A stretch of 64,000 nucleotides of DNA. It comes from Dermacentor variabilis. Taxonomy: Eukaryota; Arthropoda; Arachnida; Ixodida; Ixodidae. The position numbers were made by a program, and so were the translations under genes. Below are positions 11,990 through 23,085 of this stretch, one piece after another; the stretch's first letter is position 1, and every line of letters starts with the position of its first letter. The stretch covers positions 219,665,673 through 219,729,672 of the forward strand of contig NC_134568.1 in the NCBI RefSeq assembly GCF_050947875.1. The letters run 5' to 3'. The notes beneath the pieces were generated by a model that was given only the letters and a program-made list of their open reading frames with translations, was not told the origin of the DNA and did not search any database.

Positions 11990-12235
11990 TGACGTAGGAC
12001 TGTACGGTCACACTGCGTAAGACTATAGGAACGCCTTTGCAGGCTACGTGACAGTGCCCACAGAAACAGTTCGTGTGTACGTGCGTGTGTGTGTTTAGGT
12101 TTTTCTTTTCTTTTTTTTATCCTTCTCTCTCTCACCTATTGCATCCCCTTGCCCCTCCCCCAGCACAGGGTAGCCAACCGGAGATAATCTCGGGTTAACC
12201 TCCCTGTCTTTCCTTTGCCTTTCTCTCTCTCTCAT
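11990..12235 (+). repeat. LINE 3'UTR fragment ending in (CT)n
   Basis: Contains CCCTCCCCCAGCACAGGG, GTAGCCAACCGGAGATAATC and GGTTAACCTCCCTG, ending in TTTCTCTCTCTCTC. I associate this arrangement with the 3' end of an abundant tick LINE. No coding part is attached; start position approximate. Confidence 0.45.
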
Positions 12236-14045
12236 GATAGTGCATCATCACAAACAATAAAAATACCTAACCCATTTTCAAAATCGGCAGACCTTTCATT
12301 GCTCACAACTGCACTAAGCAAACTGTTCCACATTTCAATTGTGTCAGGCAGGAAAAAAGGAGAAATGAAAAGCATCAGTGCGTGTTAAATAAGGTTGGAT
12401 AGCTGTGCTATTCTTTAGATGATAGCATCGTCTTCCTGGAGATTGTAGATATAGATCCTTGTTTATTTTTGTTCGCCCACTCATTATTTTATAAAGAAAC
12501 TTTAGCTTATGTTTACCTCTGCGTTCCTCAAGGAGCTCTAGCTCACACGATCTTAACAAGGCCGTAAAAGAGTCCGTACGTCGGTATTTACGGCATATGA
12601 AACGGATTGCCAGTCTCTCTATTCTTTCTATTTTTGCCTTCAGTATTTTCTGATGAGGAGACCATACAACACACGCGTACGTATTCCAAGACTGGTCGTA
12701 CAAATGTTTTGCAGGCTGTTAATTTCACGTCCCGTGTAGCACATTCCAGCTTTATCTTTAGAAAGTATAGTTGTTGGTTTGTCTTGGAACACATTATCAA
12801 TGTGTGAGCGCCATCGCAAAGTGGGCATAATTCTGACTTCTAAGTATTTGAAATAAGCTGCACTACTTAAAGGACGGTTTCCGATGTGGTACGTGAAGGA
12901 AAGTTCGCGCCTACTTGAACGAATATGCGTAAATGTTGTTTTGCTATAGTTTAATTCCATGTCCCAATTTGCGCACCACTTATCTAATGCCTGTACGCAT
13001 CTGTTCAAATTAATTTGGCCACCTTCGCAATCAACGGCAAAAAGTATCATTTTAACAGACGCTTCAACTAGTGCACTGATATCATTACAAAAAAAAAAAA
13101 GGGTATTGGTCCTAAAACGGAACCTTGGGGAACACCGAGTACACGCGCAATTGGCTTGAAGTGCAATTCTCAATTCTAACAGCCTGTTGACGTATAGGTA
13201 AATATGCTTCTATCCATTCTGGTACTTACTTACCTACTCCTATTCCATCAAGCTTAAAAAGCAATTTGAGATGAGAAACCTTGTCAGAAGGTTTCATAAT
13301 ATCAACGCTTATTACGTCTGCTTGCAGATGTGCATCCCTGTTCAAGTAGAAATCATGGAGTGTTTCTGTTAGCTGTGCCACTGTGGAAAGACCGTTCCTA
13401 AATCCATGTTGGTTTGTGGAAAGTAACTGGTTAGTATAAAGAAAACTAATAACATGTTTTGCTATAACGTGACCTAGAACCTTATAGCAAACTGAAGTAA
13501 GGATATGGGTTGGTAATTGTTCATTTGAGTTCGGTTGCCATTATTAAAAACGGGGATTACTATTGCATTGCGCAAGTTTTGTGGACGTGAATGCGTTCCA
13601 AATGACTTCGCAAATATTTTAAGTAAAAAGAAACCCATTTGGCATATCGTTTCAGAAACTCAGTTGGTAGCATTATAGAACTGGTACAGCGCAACATACA
13701 CAGGAGGAAACAAGCCGTGCCGGCTAGATAAAGGAACAGTGCTCTGTTCTTTTATCTGGCCGGCTCGGCTTGTTTCTTCCTATGTATGTTGCGCTGTACC
13801 AGTTCTAGAATGCAATACCAACTCGCCCAATCCTCAACCTCAGTTGGTAGATCATTCAGCCCGCTTTCTTTCTTCGCGTCTAACTCAATTGCAGCAATTG
13901 AAAAACACTTTCACGGCTGATAATAACTGGTTCCATTGTGGTCGTCATATCGCCGTTGCTGTATTCGCCTATCTTTTCGCCTTTGTCTATTATAAAGACA
14001 GACTGAAAGAAGCGATTGAAACCATCAGCTAAGTCGTGTCAGGAT
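12236..14045 (-). pseudogene. Decayed LINE reverse transcriptase (CR1/L2-like), split by a hairpin insertion
   Basis: On the minus strand, blocks run from the right: weak pre-RT linker (about 13960-13860), then after the H2 insertion SGLNDLPTE and a KVSHLKLLFKLDGIG block (about 13290-13230). Next come VLGVPQ-like residues (about 13150), ILFAVDCEGG at 13050-13020, where the usual FADD has become FAVD, and the C-terminal KILKAKIERIERLAIRFI...RRTDSFTALL region at 12650-12540. It ends at a DAFHFSFFP block (about 12370). Several stops and frame changes exist. The loss of one catalytic aspartate together with the frame breaks means no activity. Confidence 0.82.
13659..13850 (+). mobile_element. Hairpin insertion H2 with 12-bp target duplication, inside a LINE
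   Basis: Identical direct repeats CTCAGTTGGTAG at 13659-13670 and 13839-13850 enclose 168 bp. Within lies a near-perfect palindrome of about 75 bp per arm with almost no loop (left base GAACTGGTACAGCGCAAC, right base GTTGCGCTGTACCAGTTC), followed by ACCAACTCGCCCAATCC, the family H 3' motif. LINE-related sequence appears to continue on both sides, so this is an insertion rather than a local duplication. Confidence 0.85.
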
Positions 14046-14086
14046 TTTCCCCTCGTGTTCGATCTGCTCAATTTTTTTTTCATACT

Positions 14087-14315
14087 CGCCGTGGTTGCTC
14101 AGTGGCTATGGTGTTGGGCTGCTGAGCACGAGGGCGCGGGATCGAATCCCGGCCACGGCGGCCGCAATTCGATGGGGGCGCAATGCGAATACACCCGTGT
14201 ACTTAGATTTAGGTGCACGTTAAAGAACCCCAGGTGGTCGAAATTTCCGGAGTCCTCCACTACGGCGTGCCTCATAATCAGAAAGTGGTTTTGGCACGTA
14301 AAACCCCACAATTTA
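14087..14315 (+). mobile_element. Ruka-type tRNA-derived SINE, full length
   Basis: The tRNA-like head GTGGTTGCTCAGTGGCTATG carries an A-box-like segment, and GGGATCGAATCCC is a B-box-like segment for RNA polymerase III. The body includes GGTGCACGTTAAAGAACCCC and GTGCCTCATAATCAG, ending GGCACGTAAAACCCCA, then an AT-rich tail. Nearly identical in body to the copies at 61639 and 24661. Target duplications were not clear here. Confidence 0.88.
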
Positions 14316-14816
14316 ATTTCATTTTCTTCATTTCTTTCACTGGGAAGTAACGCCAGAACTTGCGTGGCGAGCTTTTAAGTTGACAAGCGTTTGATCAAAG
14401 ATCTTTTTTTTCGACTTCACAAGGGCTTCTTTCATCTTAATTTTCTTTGCGTTTAATGCGGACAGGATGCAGGCAAGCATGGCGGTTAGTCTGTGTTCAG
14501 GTGAACGGATTAAAATGCGCATTGCATGCATCGAAAGAAGCTGCGCACTGCACATGCCATGATTTCTGTGATTACGCAGCTCATGGAATCACGCTGTTAT
14601 GAGCTCAGCCAATTACCAAAATTGATTTCCGTAAGAATTCATTTCTTTATTGCGCATTTAGTGCTCAAATTCCACAGTTTGAGTCTTCTGGTCAGTGTTG
14701 TCTACCAATGGCGTCGCCCGCTCAACTGCTCAATTTCTCCTTATTGCTTTGTCTACACCGCCTAAATAATGCTGCATCGTAATAGGAATATTAACATGTA
14801 CATATTGCCCCGTGCA

Positions 14817-15334
14817 TAACAGTTGGCTGCTTTGTGGTCTCCGCTTCTGCGGAAGCTGAGGACGGCGGTGAGCTGGGTGTTGACGACGACGAAGACGCAC
14901 TCTCAGTGAAAGCGTCGGACGGAAACATCTGCGCGGCCATTTGCGATTATCTCTGCGACACATGAAGGCTACCATGTTAGTTTTCGAAATCAATAATTGG
15001 ATAGATCATTAAATGGCTGATTGTGTGTTGGAAATTATTCTAATACCACCCAGAAAGAAAAAAAAAATTGCTGTTTATATATAATTACAAACAATTTTAT
15101 TTTTGTATGTGTCACGTATACCTATTTCTTAATTAACATGAACGTTATACTTCACCCTGATTTACTTTTCCGTTTAGGTTTTCCTCTCTCCCTTTCCCTT
15201 TAACCTTTAACCGCCGGCTTCTTGGCCAATCTCCTGTGGTGGGTAAGCGCCACACGTGAGGAGCAAGTAAGCAAGCAAACTGTGTGCTTCCATTAAATTA
15301 AAGGTGTTCGTTCTTGCCTTATATAGTGACGTTA
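14817..15334 (+). repeat. 5' LTR of the Ty3/gypsy relic, split by an insertion
   Basis: Two pieces, 14817-14936 and 15281-15334, align in order to one uninterrupted segment at 18245-18412. Shared words are CAGTTGGCTG, CGCTTCTGCGGAAGCTG, GACGAAGACGCAC, GTCGGACGG, TGTGTGCTT and TTCTTGCCTTATATAGT. The segments flank a gag-pol relic, so they are read as long terminal repeats. True LTR ends were not determined. Confidence 0.7.
14937..15280. mobile_element. Insertion inside the 5' LTR, flanked by AAAC
   Basis: These 344 bases are absent from the 3' LTR copy, where GGAAAC joins TGTGTGC directly. The insert has AAAC on both sides (14933-14936 and 15277-15280). It holds an A-rich run, an AT-rich part and CCGCCGGCTTCTTGGCCAATC near its end, a phrase I associate with tick retroelement tails. 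Class not determined. Confidence 0.55.
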
Positions 15335-15359
15335 CGAGTGGACGTGCGGGGTAAACTGT

Positions 15360-18235
15360 TCGATGCACTGCAACCAAGAAGACGCTCCCAACATCGATCG
15401 CGACCCCTTCGACGCTGACTTTCGGCGCAGCCGGCGACAACTAGGACTACTACCAGAACTGTACTCTCTCTCAGTAAAGTTTACAAAGATAACAACCAAT
15501 TCAACGGCTAGCCAGACTGGAGGGACCACCACTCCGCCTGCTCCGTGGATTTTCAACATGCCGCGGACCCCAATGTCGTTTCACGCTGACGCGTTCGAGA
15601 ATGTTGAGGACTGACTGCACCACTACAATCGAGTTGCCAGCGTCAATGAATGGTACGACCACCGAAAGCTCCGGTATGTCTACTTAGCCTTCGAGGACTC
15701 GGCGCGCACCTGGTTTGAAAAATATGAAGTAAGCTTCGCGACCTGGTAAGAATTTTGAAGCCAGCTGCGAAATACCTACGGAATTTCAGACCTGAAAGAG
15801 TATGTAGAACGTGTCCGGGGGTGGAGCCGCTGTTGACGTAACTGTAAAACGTCCTTCTCCCCCAATACGCCAGCAGACCGCCAACGGTTACCTTTCACAG
15901 CCGCATGCCGTCGACTAAAAAAAAGTGTTTCCACTGACATCCCCATTCCGGTCGACAACTACGCAGTCACAGCCCTCGTGGACAGTTGCGCCGATACTCT
16001 GTTATGAGTGTCCGAACCATGCCGAACTATAGCTGCTGAATTGAGAAAAGTCACGACGCGATGGCACGGACCAAGCCTTCGGTCAGCAGGTGATCATCAC
16101 TTGACGCCGATTGGGAGATGGACCGCCCGATTCCAAATTCGTCAGTCAAAGTACGTTGCATCGTTCATTCTGTTGCGCGAGTGCTCGCGGAAAGTTATCC
16201 GACGGCTGGATTTTATTCGCTAGAACGGGGCTGTTATCGATCTTCGGGAGCTGATTATAACGTTTTGCGACAACTGCGCCTCCGTACTATAAGATAGCAA
16301 CACGCGCAAGACAGCACTGCATGTGGTTGATGACACTATGACACTCCCGCCGCGAATTAGCTTGCTTGTTCATAACTGCTGAAAGCGACTGCGACAATGA
16401 CAGCAGCGGCATCGCTGAAGGAAACTTACCGGTACTCTTAGCTCGGCAAGTCTGCGTCGCCCGCGGCATTATTCAGCTGAGCCGCAGGATGACTGAGCTT
16501 TTAGTGATGAATTTCAGCGGCGAGTATAAACACCTGGTAAAGCGAACGGCCATTGTTCACTTTGAAGAGATTGAGGATTCAATATGTTCTACGCTTGCTG
16601 AGCTTTCTGCAGCCGTCAAGAGTGACTCCGCGGTTGTCAGTACAGTCGACGTAAATCCTGGGATCTCAACGACACAGAAAGGGCGTATACGAAGTATTTT
16701 ATGCATGTTCAGTGACTGTTTTGCACGCGCATCAAAAGTTAAACAGACATCAATCGCGCAGCACCGTATTATAACGGACCCGACCGAACACCCCGTGCGT
16801 CAGCATGCCTACGGTGCGTCACAACATGAGCAAGAGGCGATTCGTTGACAAGTGAACCAAATGCTTGACGACGACGTATTTCAACCCTCAACCAGCCCGT
16901 CGGTGACCCCGTTGTAATTGCGAAAAAGAAGGACGTCACTCTTCTGCTTTGTGTGGATTACCGCAAAATGAACAGGGTGACGAAAAAAGATGCCTACCCT
17001 CTTCCCCACATTGATGACTCTCTAGACTGCCTTCGACATGCCCGATACTTCTCCTCAATGGATTTACAACGCGCATACTGGCAGATTGAAGAGCAGGGAA
17101 GTGGTCGCTGAAAGACTGCGTTCGTAACTCCTGACGGCCTGTACGAATTTAAGGTGCTGCTCTTTGGATTATGCTCCGCTCCCGCGACCTTTGAAAGGAT
17201 GATAGATACCGTGCTGCCAGGCGTTAAGTGACAATCATGTCTGGTCTATTTAGACGACGTCGTTTCTTCTGGGGCATTTGAGCAACACTTGCAGCGACTT
17301 CAGTCCGTGTTCCTTGCAATTCGCTCTGCAGGCCTATCGTTAAAATCTGAGAAATGTAATTTCGGTTATCAGGAGCTGAAGTTTCTCGGCCACGTTCTTA
17401 ATAACGAAGGAGTTCGGCCAGACCGAGAAAAACTATGGCTATTGTCGCATTTCCGCCACTGACCAACAAACGTGACGTGCGCCGCTTCTTGGACCTCCAC
17501 TAATTCTACAGACACTTTGTGGGGAATTTTTCCAATATCGCAGAACCCTTGACTTCTTTAGCAAAGGAGGATATCCCGTTAGTTTGCGATCCGGGCCAGA
17601 GAGACGCCTTCTCAGAGCTTCTGCGGCACCTCCAGACACCGCTCTTACTTGGACACTTTGACGAATTCGAGGCCGACACTTAACTGCATGCACACTGATG
17701 TTAGCAACATCAGTCTCAGTGCAGTGGCAAGATGGCGTTGAACGTGCTATTGTTTATGGTAGCCGCACCTCAACGTCTGTAGAAACGAACTACTCTACCA
17801 CTGAAAAGGAATGCTTAGCTGTCGTTTGGGCGATAGCTAAGTTCTGGCCATATTTATGCGGTCGCCCGTTCAGAGTGGTCACCGACCATCATGCCCTTTG
17901 TTGCCTAGCCAACCTCAAAGACCCTTGACGATGTCTCGCCAGGTGGAGCCTTCGTCCTAAAGAATTTGACCTAACAATCGTCTACTAATCTGGCCGGAGG
18001 CACACTGACGCTGACTGTCTTTCGCGCGATCCACTTGCAACGGTGTCAAGTGATGACGAAGGAGCCGGTCGTTTCCTCTGCGCTGTGAATATGTCTGACT
18101 TGGCTCTGCAACAGCGGGACGATTTCGAACATGGGCAACTTATCCACTACCTTGAAGGTTGCAGTTCGCATCCTGCACGGGCATTCGCGCGTTCAACATC
18201 TTCGTTCTGTCTCCGCAGCAACGCGTTGTAAAAGA
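15360..18235 (+). pseudogene. Ty3/gypsy retrotransposon gag-pol relic without integrase
   Basis: Gag is represented by ADAFENVED, HHYNRVASVNEW and LAFEDSARTWFEKYE (15580-15740). A protease relic reads ALVDSCADTL near 15970, where the usual active-site DTG/DSG is DSC. RT begins at about 16770 with QHRIITDPTEHPVRQHAYG, then VDYRKMNRVTKKDAYPLPHIDDSLD, YFSSMDLQRAYWQI, KTAFVTPDGLYEFKVLLFGL and the catalytic YLDD at 17247-17258. RNase H follows at 17700-17930 ([23 protein letters not shown]). About ten stops or frame breaks are present. Sequence passes from the region after RNase H directly into the 3' LTR, so integrase is deleted. Confidence 0.9.
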
Positions 18236-18244
18236 ACTTGCGCC

Positions 18245-18412
18245 AAACAGTTGGCTGTATTGTAGTTTTCCCGCTTCTGCGGAAGCTGGGAGGACGATGA
18301 AGTGAACTGGGTGTCGACGACGATGAAGACGCACTTTCAGTGAGGGTGTCGGACGGAAACTGTGTGCTTGTATTGGATTAGACTCAATAGTTCTTGCCTT
18401 ATATAGTAACGT
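18245..18412 (+). repeat. 3' LTR piece of the Ty3/gypsy relic
   Basis: Direct-repeat partner of the split 5' LTR at 14817-15334. It lacks the 344-bp insert and runs into a (TA)n tract, which may have grown from the TATATAGTAACGTG end. Confidence 0.65.
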
Positions 18413-18413
18413 G

Positions 18414-18540
<127 letters not shown>

Positions 18541-18716
18541 CCACATAGACGCTAACGATCGTGTTCTGCGATGCGATGTCTTTTAGGCTCCGCGATAATG
18601 TTTTCACGGAGCCCCATGCAGCAGTGTCCTTTTCCAAGACGTTCGTGGCAGTGTTTCACTTTCTATATCGCGATTATTTGGTTGTTTTTCAAGCGTGTTC
18701 CGACTTAATCTTCTAG

Positions 18717-18860
18717 GTGCAGACGCTGCTGAGGTTGAATGCGACTTCGAGCATGGCGTCTGCGAGTTTTCGTCAAGCTGCAAGGGCGGCGACTGCTTCG
18801 TGCCAGTTCGGGCAAAGCTGGTAAACGAGGGGCCCGCTGTCGATCACACAACCAGAGGAG
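18717..18860 (+). CDS. MAM gene exon 1 of 16 in window: MAM-1 N-terminal part
   Basis: First recognisable exon of the MAM-repeat gene. MAM domains are extracellular adhesion modules of about 170 residues, usually with four conserved cysteines. This exon reads ADAAEVECDFEHGVCEF, the opening CxFE...C pair, then an extra SSCKGGDC segment and VDHTTRG, the conserved DHT landmark. The acceptor is TTCTAG before 18717 and the donor GTCAGT after 18860. Its 144 bp are phase 1 on both sides. Because it starts in phase 1, at least one upstream exon must exist; none with a signal peptide was found in the preceding 18 kb, so the gene probably begins outside the window. Confidence 0.85.
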
Positions 18861-19047
18861 GTCAGTCTCTTGCTGCCGTCGCGGCGTTCTTATTGTTATT
18901 ATTGTCCGCGTTTATGATTGTCAAACACGTTCCACTGAATACTCCCGCCAAGAGCGCATAGTATCAGCTTTATGAGCAAAAGCGTGTCGCAGAAGTCCGG
19001 CCTCGTCAGCGACGCCGGAACCTTTTCGTCTTCATGACCTGTGATCT
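18861..19047 (+). other. Intron start, no feature
   Basis: An open frame continues past the donor for about 100 bases and is hydrophobic (a run of Leu and Ile), which could suggest a membrane segment. It stops near 18961, and the MAM module is completed by the exon at 25601, so this is read as intron. Confidence 0.5.
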
Positions 19048-19194
19048 GGGGCTCAATTCACAAAGCTTCTCGTTCGTAAGTGTTCTTTGGCATTAGCCGA
19101 CCAGCTTCGTTAATAATATTCCCAGCGTCAGGATTGGCTGCAATGTACTCCAGCGACCAATTCTAGCGCAAAATATTTTTGTAAATACGGGCCC
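19048..19194. repeat. Family E short TIR repeat
   Basis: 147-bp unit opening GGGGCTCAATTCACAAAGC and closing TGTAAATACGGGCCC. Internal words TTCTAGCGCAAA and GGATTGGCTGCAA match the other E copies. Non-coding. Confidence 0.7.
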
Positions 19195-19354
19195 TTTATT
19201 TAATTTTATGTGTGTACCTTACTGAAGAAAAAGCAAAGATGGCAAATTATTTCTTTTTTCCCATTTTCTCTCTTATAATTCTACATTGCGCACGCAGTTT
19301 ATGGTTATGGATCACAACGCGTAGTACGTTGATCTTCGGTGATTCAGAACATAA

Positions 19355-19510
19355 GACTGAATGCGCAAAGCTTTTCGGTCCGTACTCCAAAAAAGCTTTC
19401 ACGTTAGAATTAATAGTAAGAACAAATTTCAGCCAATCCCTATCAAGGACATATTTTTAGCGAAGACGGCCTGTCTATTGCAAATAGTACTTACGAAATA
19501 AAAGCCTTTG
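19355..19510. repeat. Family E repeat, diverged
   Basis: TGCGCAAAGCTTTTCGGTCC, then AAAGCTTTCACGTTAGAATT and AGCGAAGACGGCCTGTC match the E-family body. Ends are not clear. Confidence 0.5.
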
Positions 19511-20149
19511 AAATGAGGTCCTTCATTAGCCGACCGTCCTTGCTAACAGTATGTGTGCTCTGACGATCGACCAAAGCCTGTTCATCGGAAGCAAATATGT
19601 TGCAATGGTGTGGGATACTGATACGTATTAATTAAATAAGTCAGAAGCCATTCAAAATTGTGCCCATCGTTTTCCTACCTAATCCGTACCGTCGTAAAGC
19701 CAGAGTAACTGCCCTTAGAGGTTCCTTATCTTGGGAGCCACAACTAACTTGCAGTTGCTTTTTCAGGCTTTCTTCCCTCAACCGGATATATCGCGATAAT
19801 TTTGAAATCACGCTTTCCAACGGCACTTGGAAAACCCCATTTACCAGTCTCAAAAGAAAGAAGAGAAACAACAATAGAAAAATTAGAATGATACACTTTG
19901 GCACCACGGTTTTAAATTACCTTTTTTTTTCGCCCACAATGAGTCAGCGGAACAACTTGCCCAATGCCGTTGTCACCGCATCTCTTAACTCGTTCCCTGC
20001 TCTACTTAAGCGCCACATTAATCTTTCATGATTCATGGTCACGACAGGGAAATGGTTGTCAGCAGCCACATGCCTCGCACTTTCAATTCTTAGTTCATGA
20101 ATTGCACATGTGACTAGTGTACCGTTATGTTGTCATAGTTTATCTCGTT

Positions 20150-20254
20150 TTGATTTCATCTTTCTTACCGCTCTTTTTTATTAGTCTTTCTTGCATATTG
20201 TTCGCAATGCGCCCCACTACCATAAAGGCCTCTGGGTGCATGTAATATTCTGAA

Positions 20255-20301
<47 letters not shown>
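20150..20301 (+). repeat. LINE 3' tail with (AATA)n
   Basis: A short non-coding stretch (ACCATAAAGGCCTCTGGGTG, TGTAATATTCTGAATAAATA) ends in about 50 bp of AATA repeats. That is the layout of a tick LINE 3' end. No coding part was recognised; start approximate. Confidence 0.45.
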
Positions 20302-20896
20302 CTTGCATTGAAAGGCTTTGTGATTACGGACAATTCATCTTTAGTGCGAGGAATGGATATGCCGATATGACGCAGAGCGTGATTACTGAGTCACTTATTA
20401 TTTTCGGTTTAAGTCATATAAATGTGAATGCAGTCACTGGACAGAATGCTTTTTCATTGACATTTTTTTAATATGAAGAAAACTGGTGAAACAATAAGCC
20501 AGATTAATGTTTGTGGCTGCATGTGATACTGTGAGTTGCGATTTTATTTTATAGGCGCTGGTGACCAACGCAGATGCATTCACTAGTCATAGATAAGGTA
20601 TACATATTACAGATATCAGAAGCAAGCGTTGTTGCTTTTTAAATCTATTTTTGGTGCATGAGTTATGATGCAACAAGTACTACGTTAGCAATGAAGCAAG
20701 ACTTTTCTCGATGTAGGAGAGCTGCCGTTCGGGAAGCTGCGGGTGCCCTGCCCGTATGTTGAATGATAGACAAACGTGTTCGCAAGTATGTTGTCAATAA
20801 AATAACATTTTTGCGCAGTTTTGGCAAATCACATCTCGGACGAATAGCTTATCTTCGTACCTCTGCAATTATGCATTTGCTAGTTCCCGATACCTT

Positions 20897-21873
20897 GGAC
20901 TATATAACGGAAAACTATTCCAATCTCTTTTTAGTCTAACCTCCTGACATCACATTTACGTAACCGCCGACGCAAGCATTGGGTAGTGACCCACAGCGTT
21001 GTCTGAATAGCTCAATCAAACGCTCTCCTCGCTTATAGGAAGCTACTTTTGTTTGCTTTCAAAACGAATAAAATTGCCTACATCGAACGGTTTTTTTTAT
21101 CTAATTGGCTGACGAGAAGCGGGGAGCACGCTCAAGTGCAGAGGGTTTCGATGGAGCCGAGCCAGCGCAGTGAAAATAGATAACCGGATGAGGCGGGTGG
21201 TGCCGGCGTCTGCGATTGGTCCACTTCCCCTTAGCTTGCTGTGGCTGGTCGAAAATCGCGGCAGCGTGCAACGGAAGGTTAAGAATGTCGCCGAAACTGA
21301 TCCTCAGCAAGGAAGATTCGGAAAAGTGATGTCGCATACATGCCGAAAGGGCTCGATAAAGTTATACTGCCACGCAAAAAGTTTATGATACGCAAACAAA
21401 TACATGCTCTCCGCTAAGTACGAATAGACAGTGCCTGAGCGATCGGCGCGCCGCCATCTTCTATACCTTTCGGAACGAGACAGTATCCGGCTATTCAGAA
21501 AAAATCAGTTTTGTTCGGCATATTAATGCATTTTTAACGCTTGCACGACACTTTGACGCGACGAGTTTTCGCAGTTTTGTGACGTCGCGTGACAGACAGG
21601 CGAAATGGGTGCAGCCCAAAAACTTTTGACCTATAGCAGAGGGCTAATGGGGAAAAGGCGCCAAATCAGAAATAATTAGTTTTCTACTGCTCGATCCATC
21701 CATGCATAATCAATGTGACACGTCATATCAGATAGGGGGCTATCGCGGTTTTCGTAACGTCGCGTGACAAACAGGCGAAGTGGGCGTGGCCCAAAATATT
21801 GTTGACCAGTTGTGGAGGGCTGATTGAAACATTGGAATAGAAAGGTTTGGAATATCTTTACGTTATAGCGCCC
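20897..21873 (+). mobile_element. Family A TIR element, copy A1
   Basis: 977 bp between 3-bp direct repeats CTT (20894-20896 and 21874-21876). The left end reads GGACTATATAACGGAAAAC. The right end reverse complements to GGGCGCTATAACGTAAAG. Both ends then carry a TATTCCAA word, repeated in part. The body has two related blocks containing ACGTCGCGTGACA and ACAGGCGAA, about 190 bp apart. No transposase frame was seen, so it is non-autonomous. Confidence 0.85.
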
Positions 21874-21891
21874 CTTAATTGTTAAATGTAA

Positions 21892-21951
21892 CCACTACAA
21901 CCATTTCGCATTGCATAACCAACTCGCCCAAATCGCCACTCCCACTACAAC
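21892..21951 (+). mobile_element. Micro-insertion H3 (40 bp) with 10-bp direct repeats
   Basis: CCACTACAAC occurs at 21892-21901 and 21942-21951. Between them are only 40 bp, including ACCAACTCGCCCAAATC and GCCACTC. This is the family H 3' motif without a hairpin. Confidence 0.6.
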
Positions 21952-22227
21952 TGCGGCGGTGACCACGGCCTGAGCACATTTGTACACGGCTGTGTAACCC
22001 GTATCACCGCTGTGACACGTAACTAGCACGACGCTACTGACACACAAGCAGGCATGAGCCTTCGAGATATCCGGCGCAGTGCGTTGGTCGGAGGCTATGT
22101 GACAGATACATATACGAGTTCTTTCAGCTCCTTATGAGACGCGGGATCACTTTCACAGTAAAATGCTCACCTATGGGTCCGATCCTGATAATGTGCGCGT
22201 ATGCGCGTTCCTCGCATGTTCCCACGT

Positions 22228-22860
22228 TTTCGCCCGAAAGGCGAAGCATCGATTGCAATAGGAAATTATTAGACAGCTATACCAAGCAAGGATAGTAGTT
22301 TTATCGGCTGTGTGAACTTGGAAACATTCACTTACTAACAGAATTAACAAGCATAGCTCTTAGTGCGCAGAAGCAAACACGAACACCTCGCACTCGATGA
22401 AAGCAGACAGTCGCTGTCAAAACGCTAGCATGAACAAGCGCGGAAACAGCAGCGAGCGAAGTTACCTTTGAGGTGTCTATCGCTTCAACGCAAACAGTTG
22501 CGAGAACACAGCACGCTCAAAGGTATAAGCCGTCTGCAGGTCGCCTTCAAGATACGGCACGTGCGACCACGCGCCGCCGCGCAAAGTATGCAGTTGCTGG
22601 CGGAGTAGAAGCCGCTACCCCCTCGCTCCCGAGCTGCCTCCGCCCTTTCCTCCCTTTCACGCGCGATATTGAAACGCGATCGTCGGTTCCCTTTGCGCCC
22701 GGTCGCGAAATACGCAGTTGCTTGCTTTCACTCGCACATACAGAGCACGGCGCGCGGCGACGGTGTTATCGCCCTTGGACTTTATACGGAACATCACGGC
22801 GACGCTGACGGCAACGGCAAAAATGCGCCTGGAGTGTCCATGTAATTGCTATCGCAATAA
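22228..22860 (+). repeat. Family B repeat, copy B2, full length
   Basis: Opens TTTCGCCCGAAAGGCGAAGC, then ATCGATTGCAATAGGAAATT. Closes AATGCGCCTGGAGTGTCC, then ATGTAATTGCTATCGCAAT. The ends form an imperfect inverted repeat of about 24 bp around ATTGCGATAGCAA. The GC-rich body has open frames, but they are not conserved between copies and look non-coding. Confidence 0.75.
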
Positions 22861-23085
22861 AAATAAATAGTACAACCGGATAACGAGGCACAAATGGCTA
22901 TCCGCTGTATTCATGCAAAAAGCTTAGCGCTAAACAAGGACACATGCGACTTGGACACTATAAATAGCTCTGCTGGCCTGAAAACTATACGCAATACGGC
23001 TTATTCGTATGGCTGCTCCATACATATATTACCAAGGACTCGAGAACATGGCAGCATCTTCACAAGTGAAGAACGTATAGATCAG

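Noticed and set aside
14087..14160. tRNA gene in the Ruka heads (also near 61640)
   Set aside because: The tRNA-like part is fused to a conserved SINE body and is repeated; not a tRNA.
18861..18961. Hydrophobic read-through after the exon at 18717, resembling a membrane segment
   Set aside because: A consensus donor interrupts it, the module would lack its core, and downstream exons complete it in phase.
22473..22808. Arg/Ala-rich open frames in family B copies
   Set aside because: Frames are not preserved among B2, B3 and B4; GC-rich repeat DNA.
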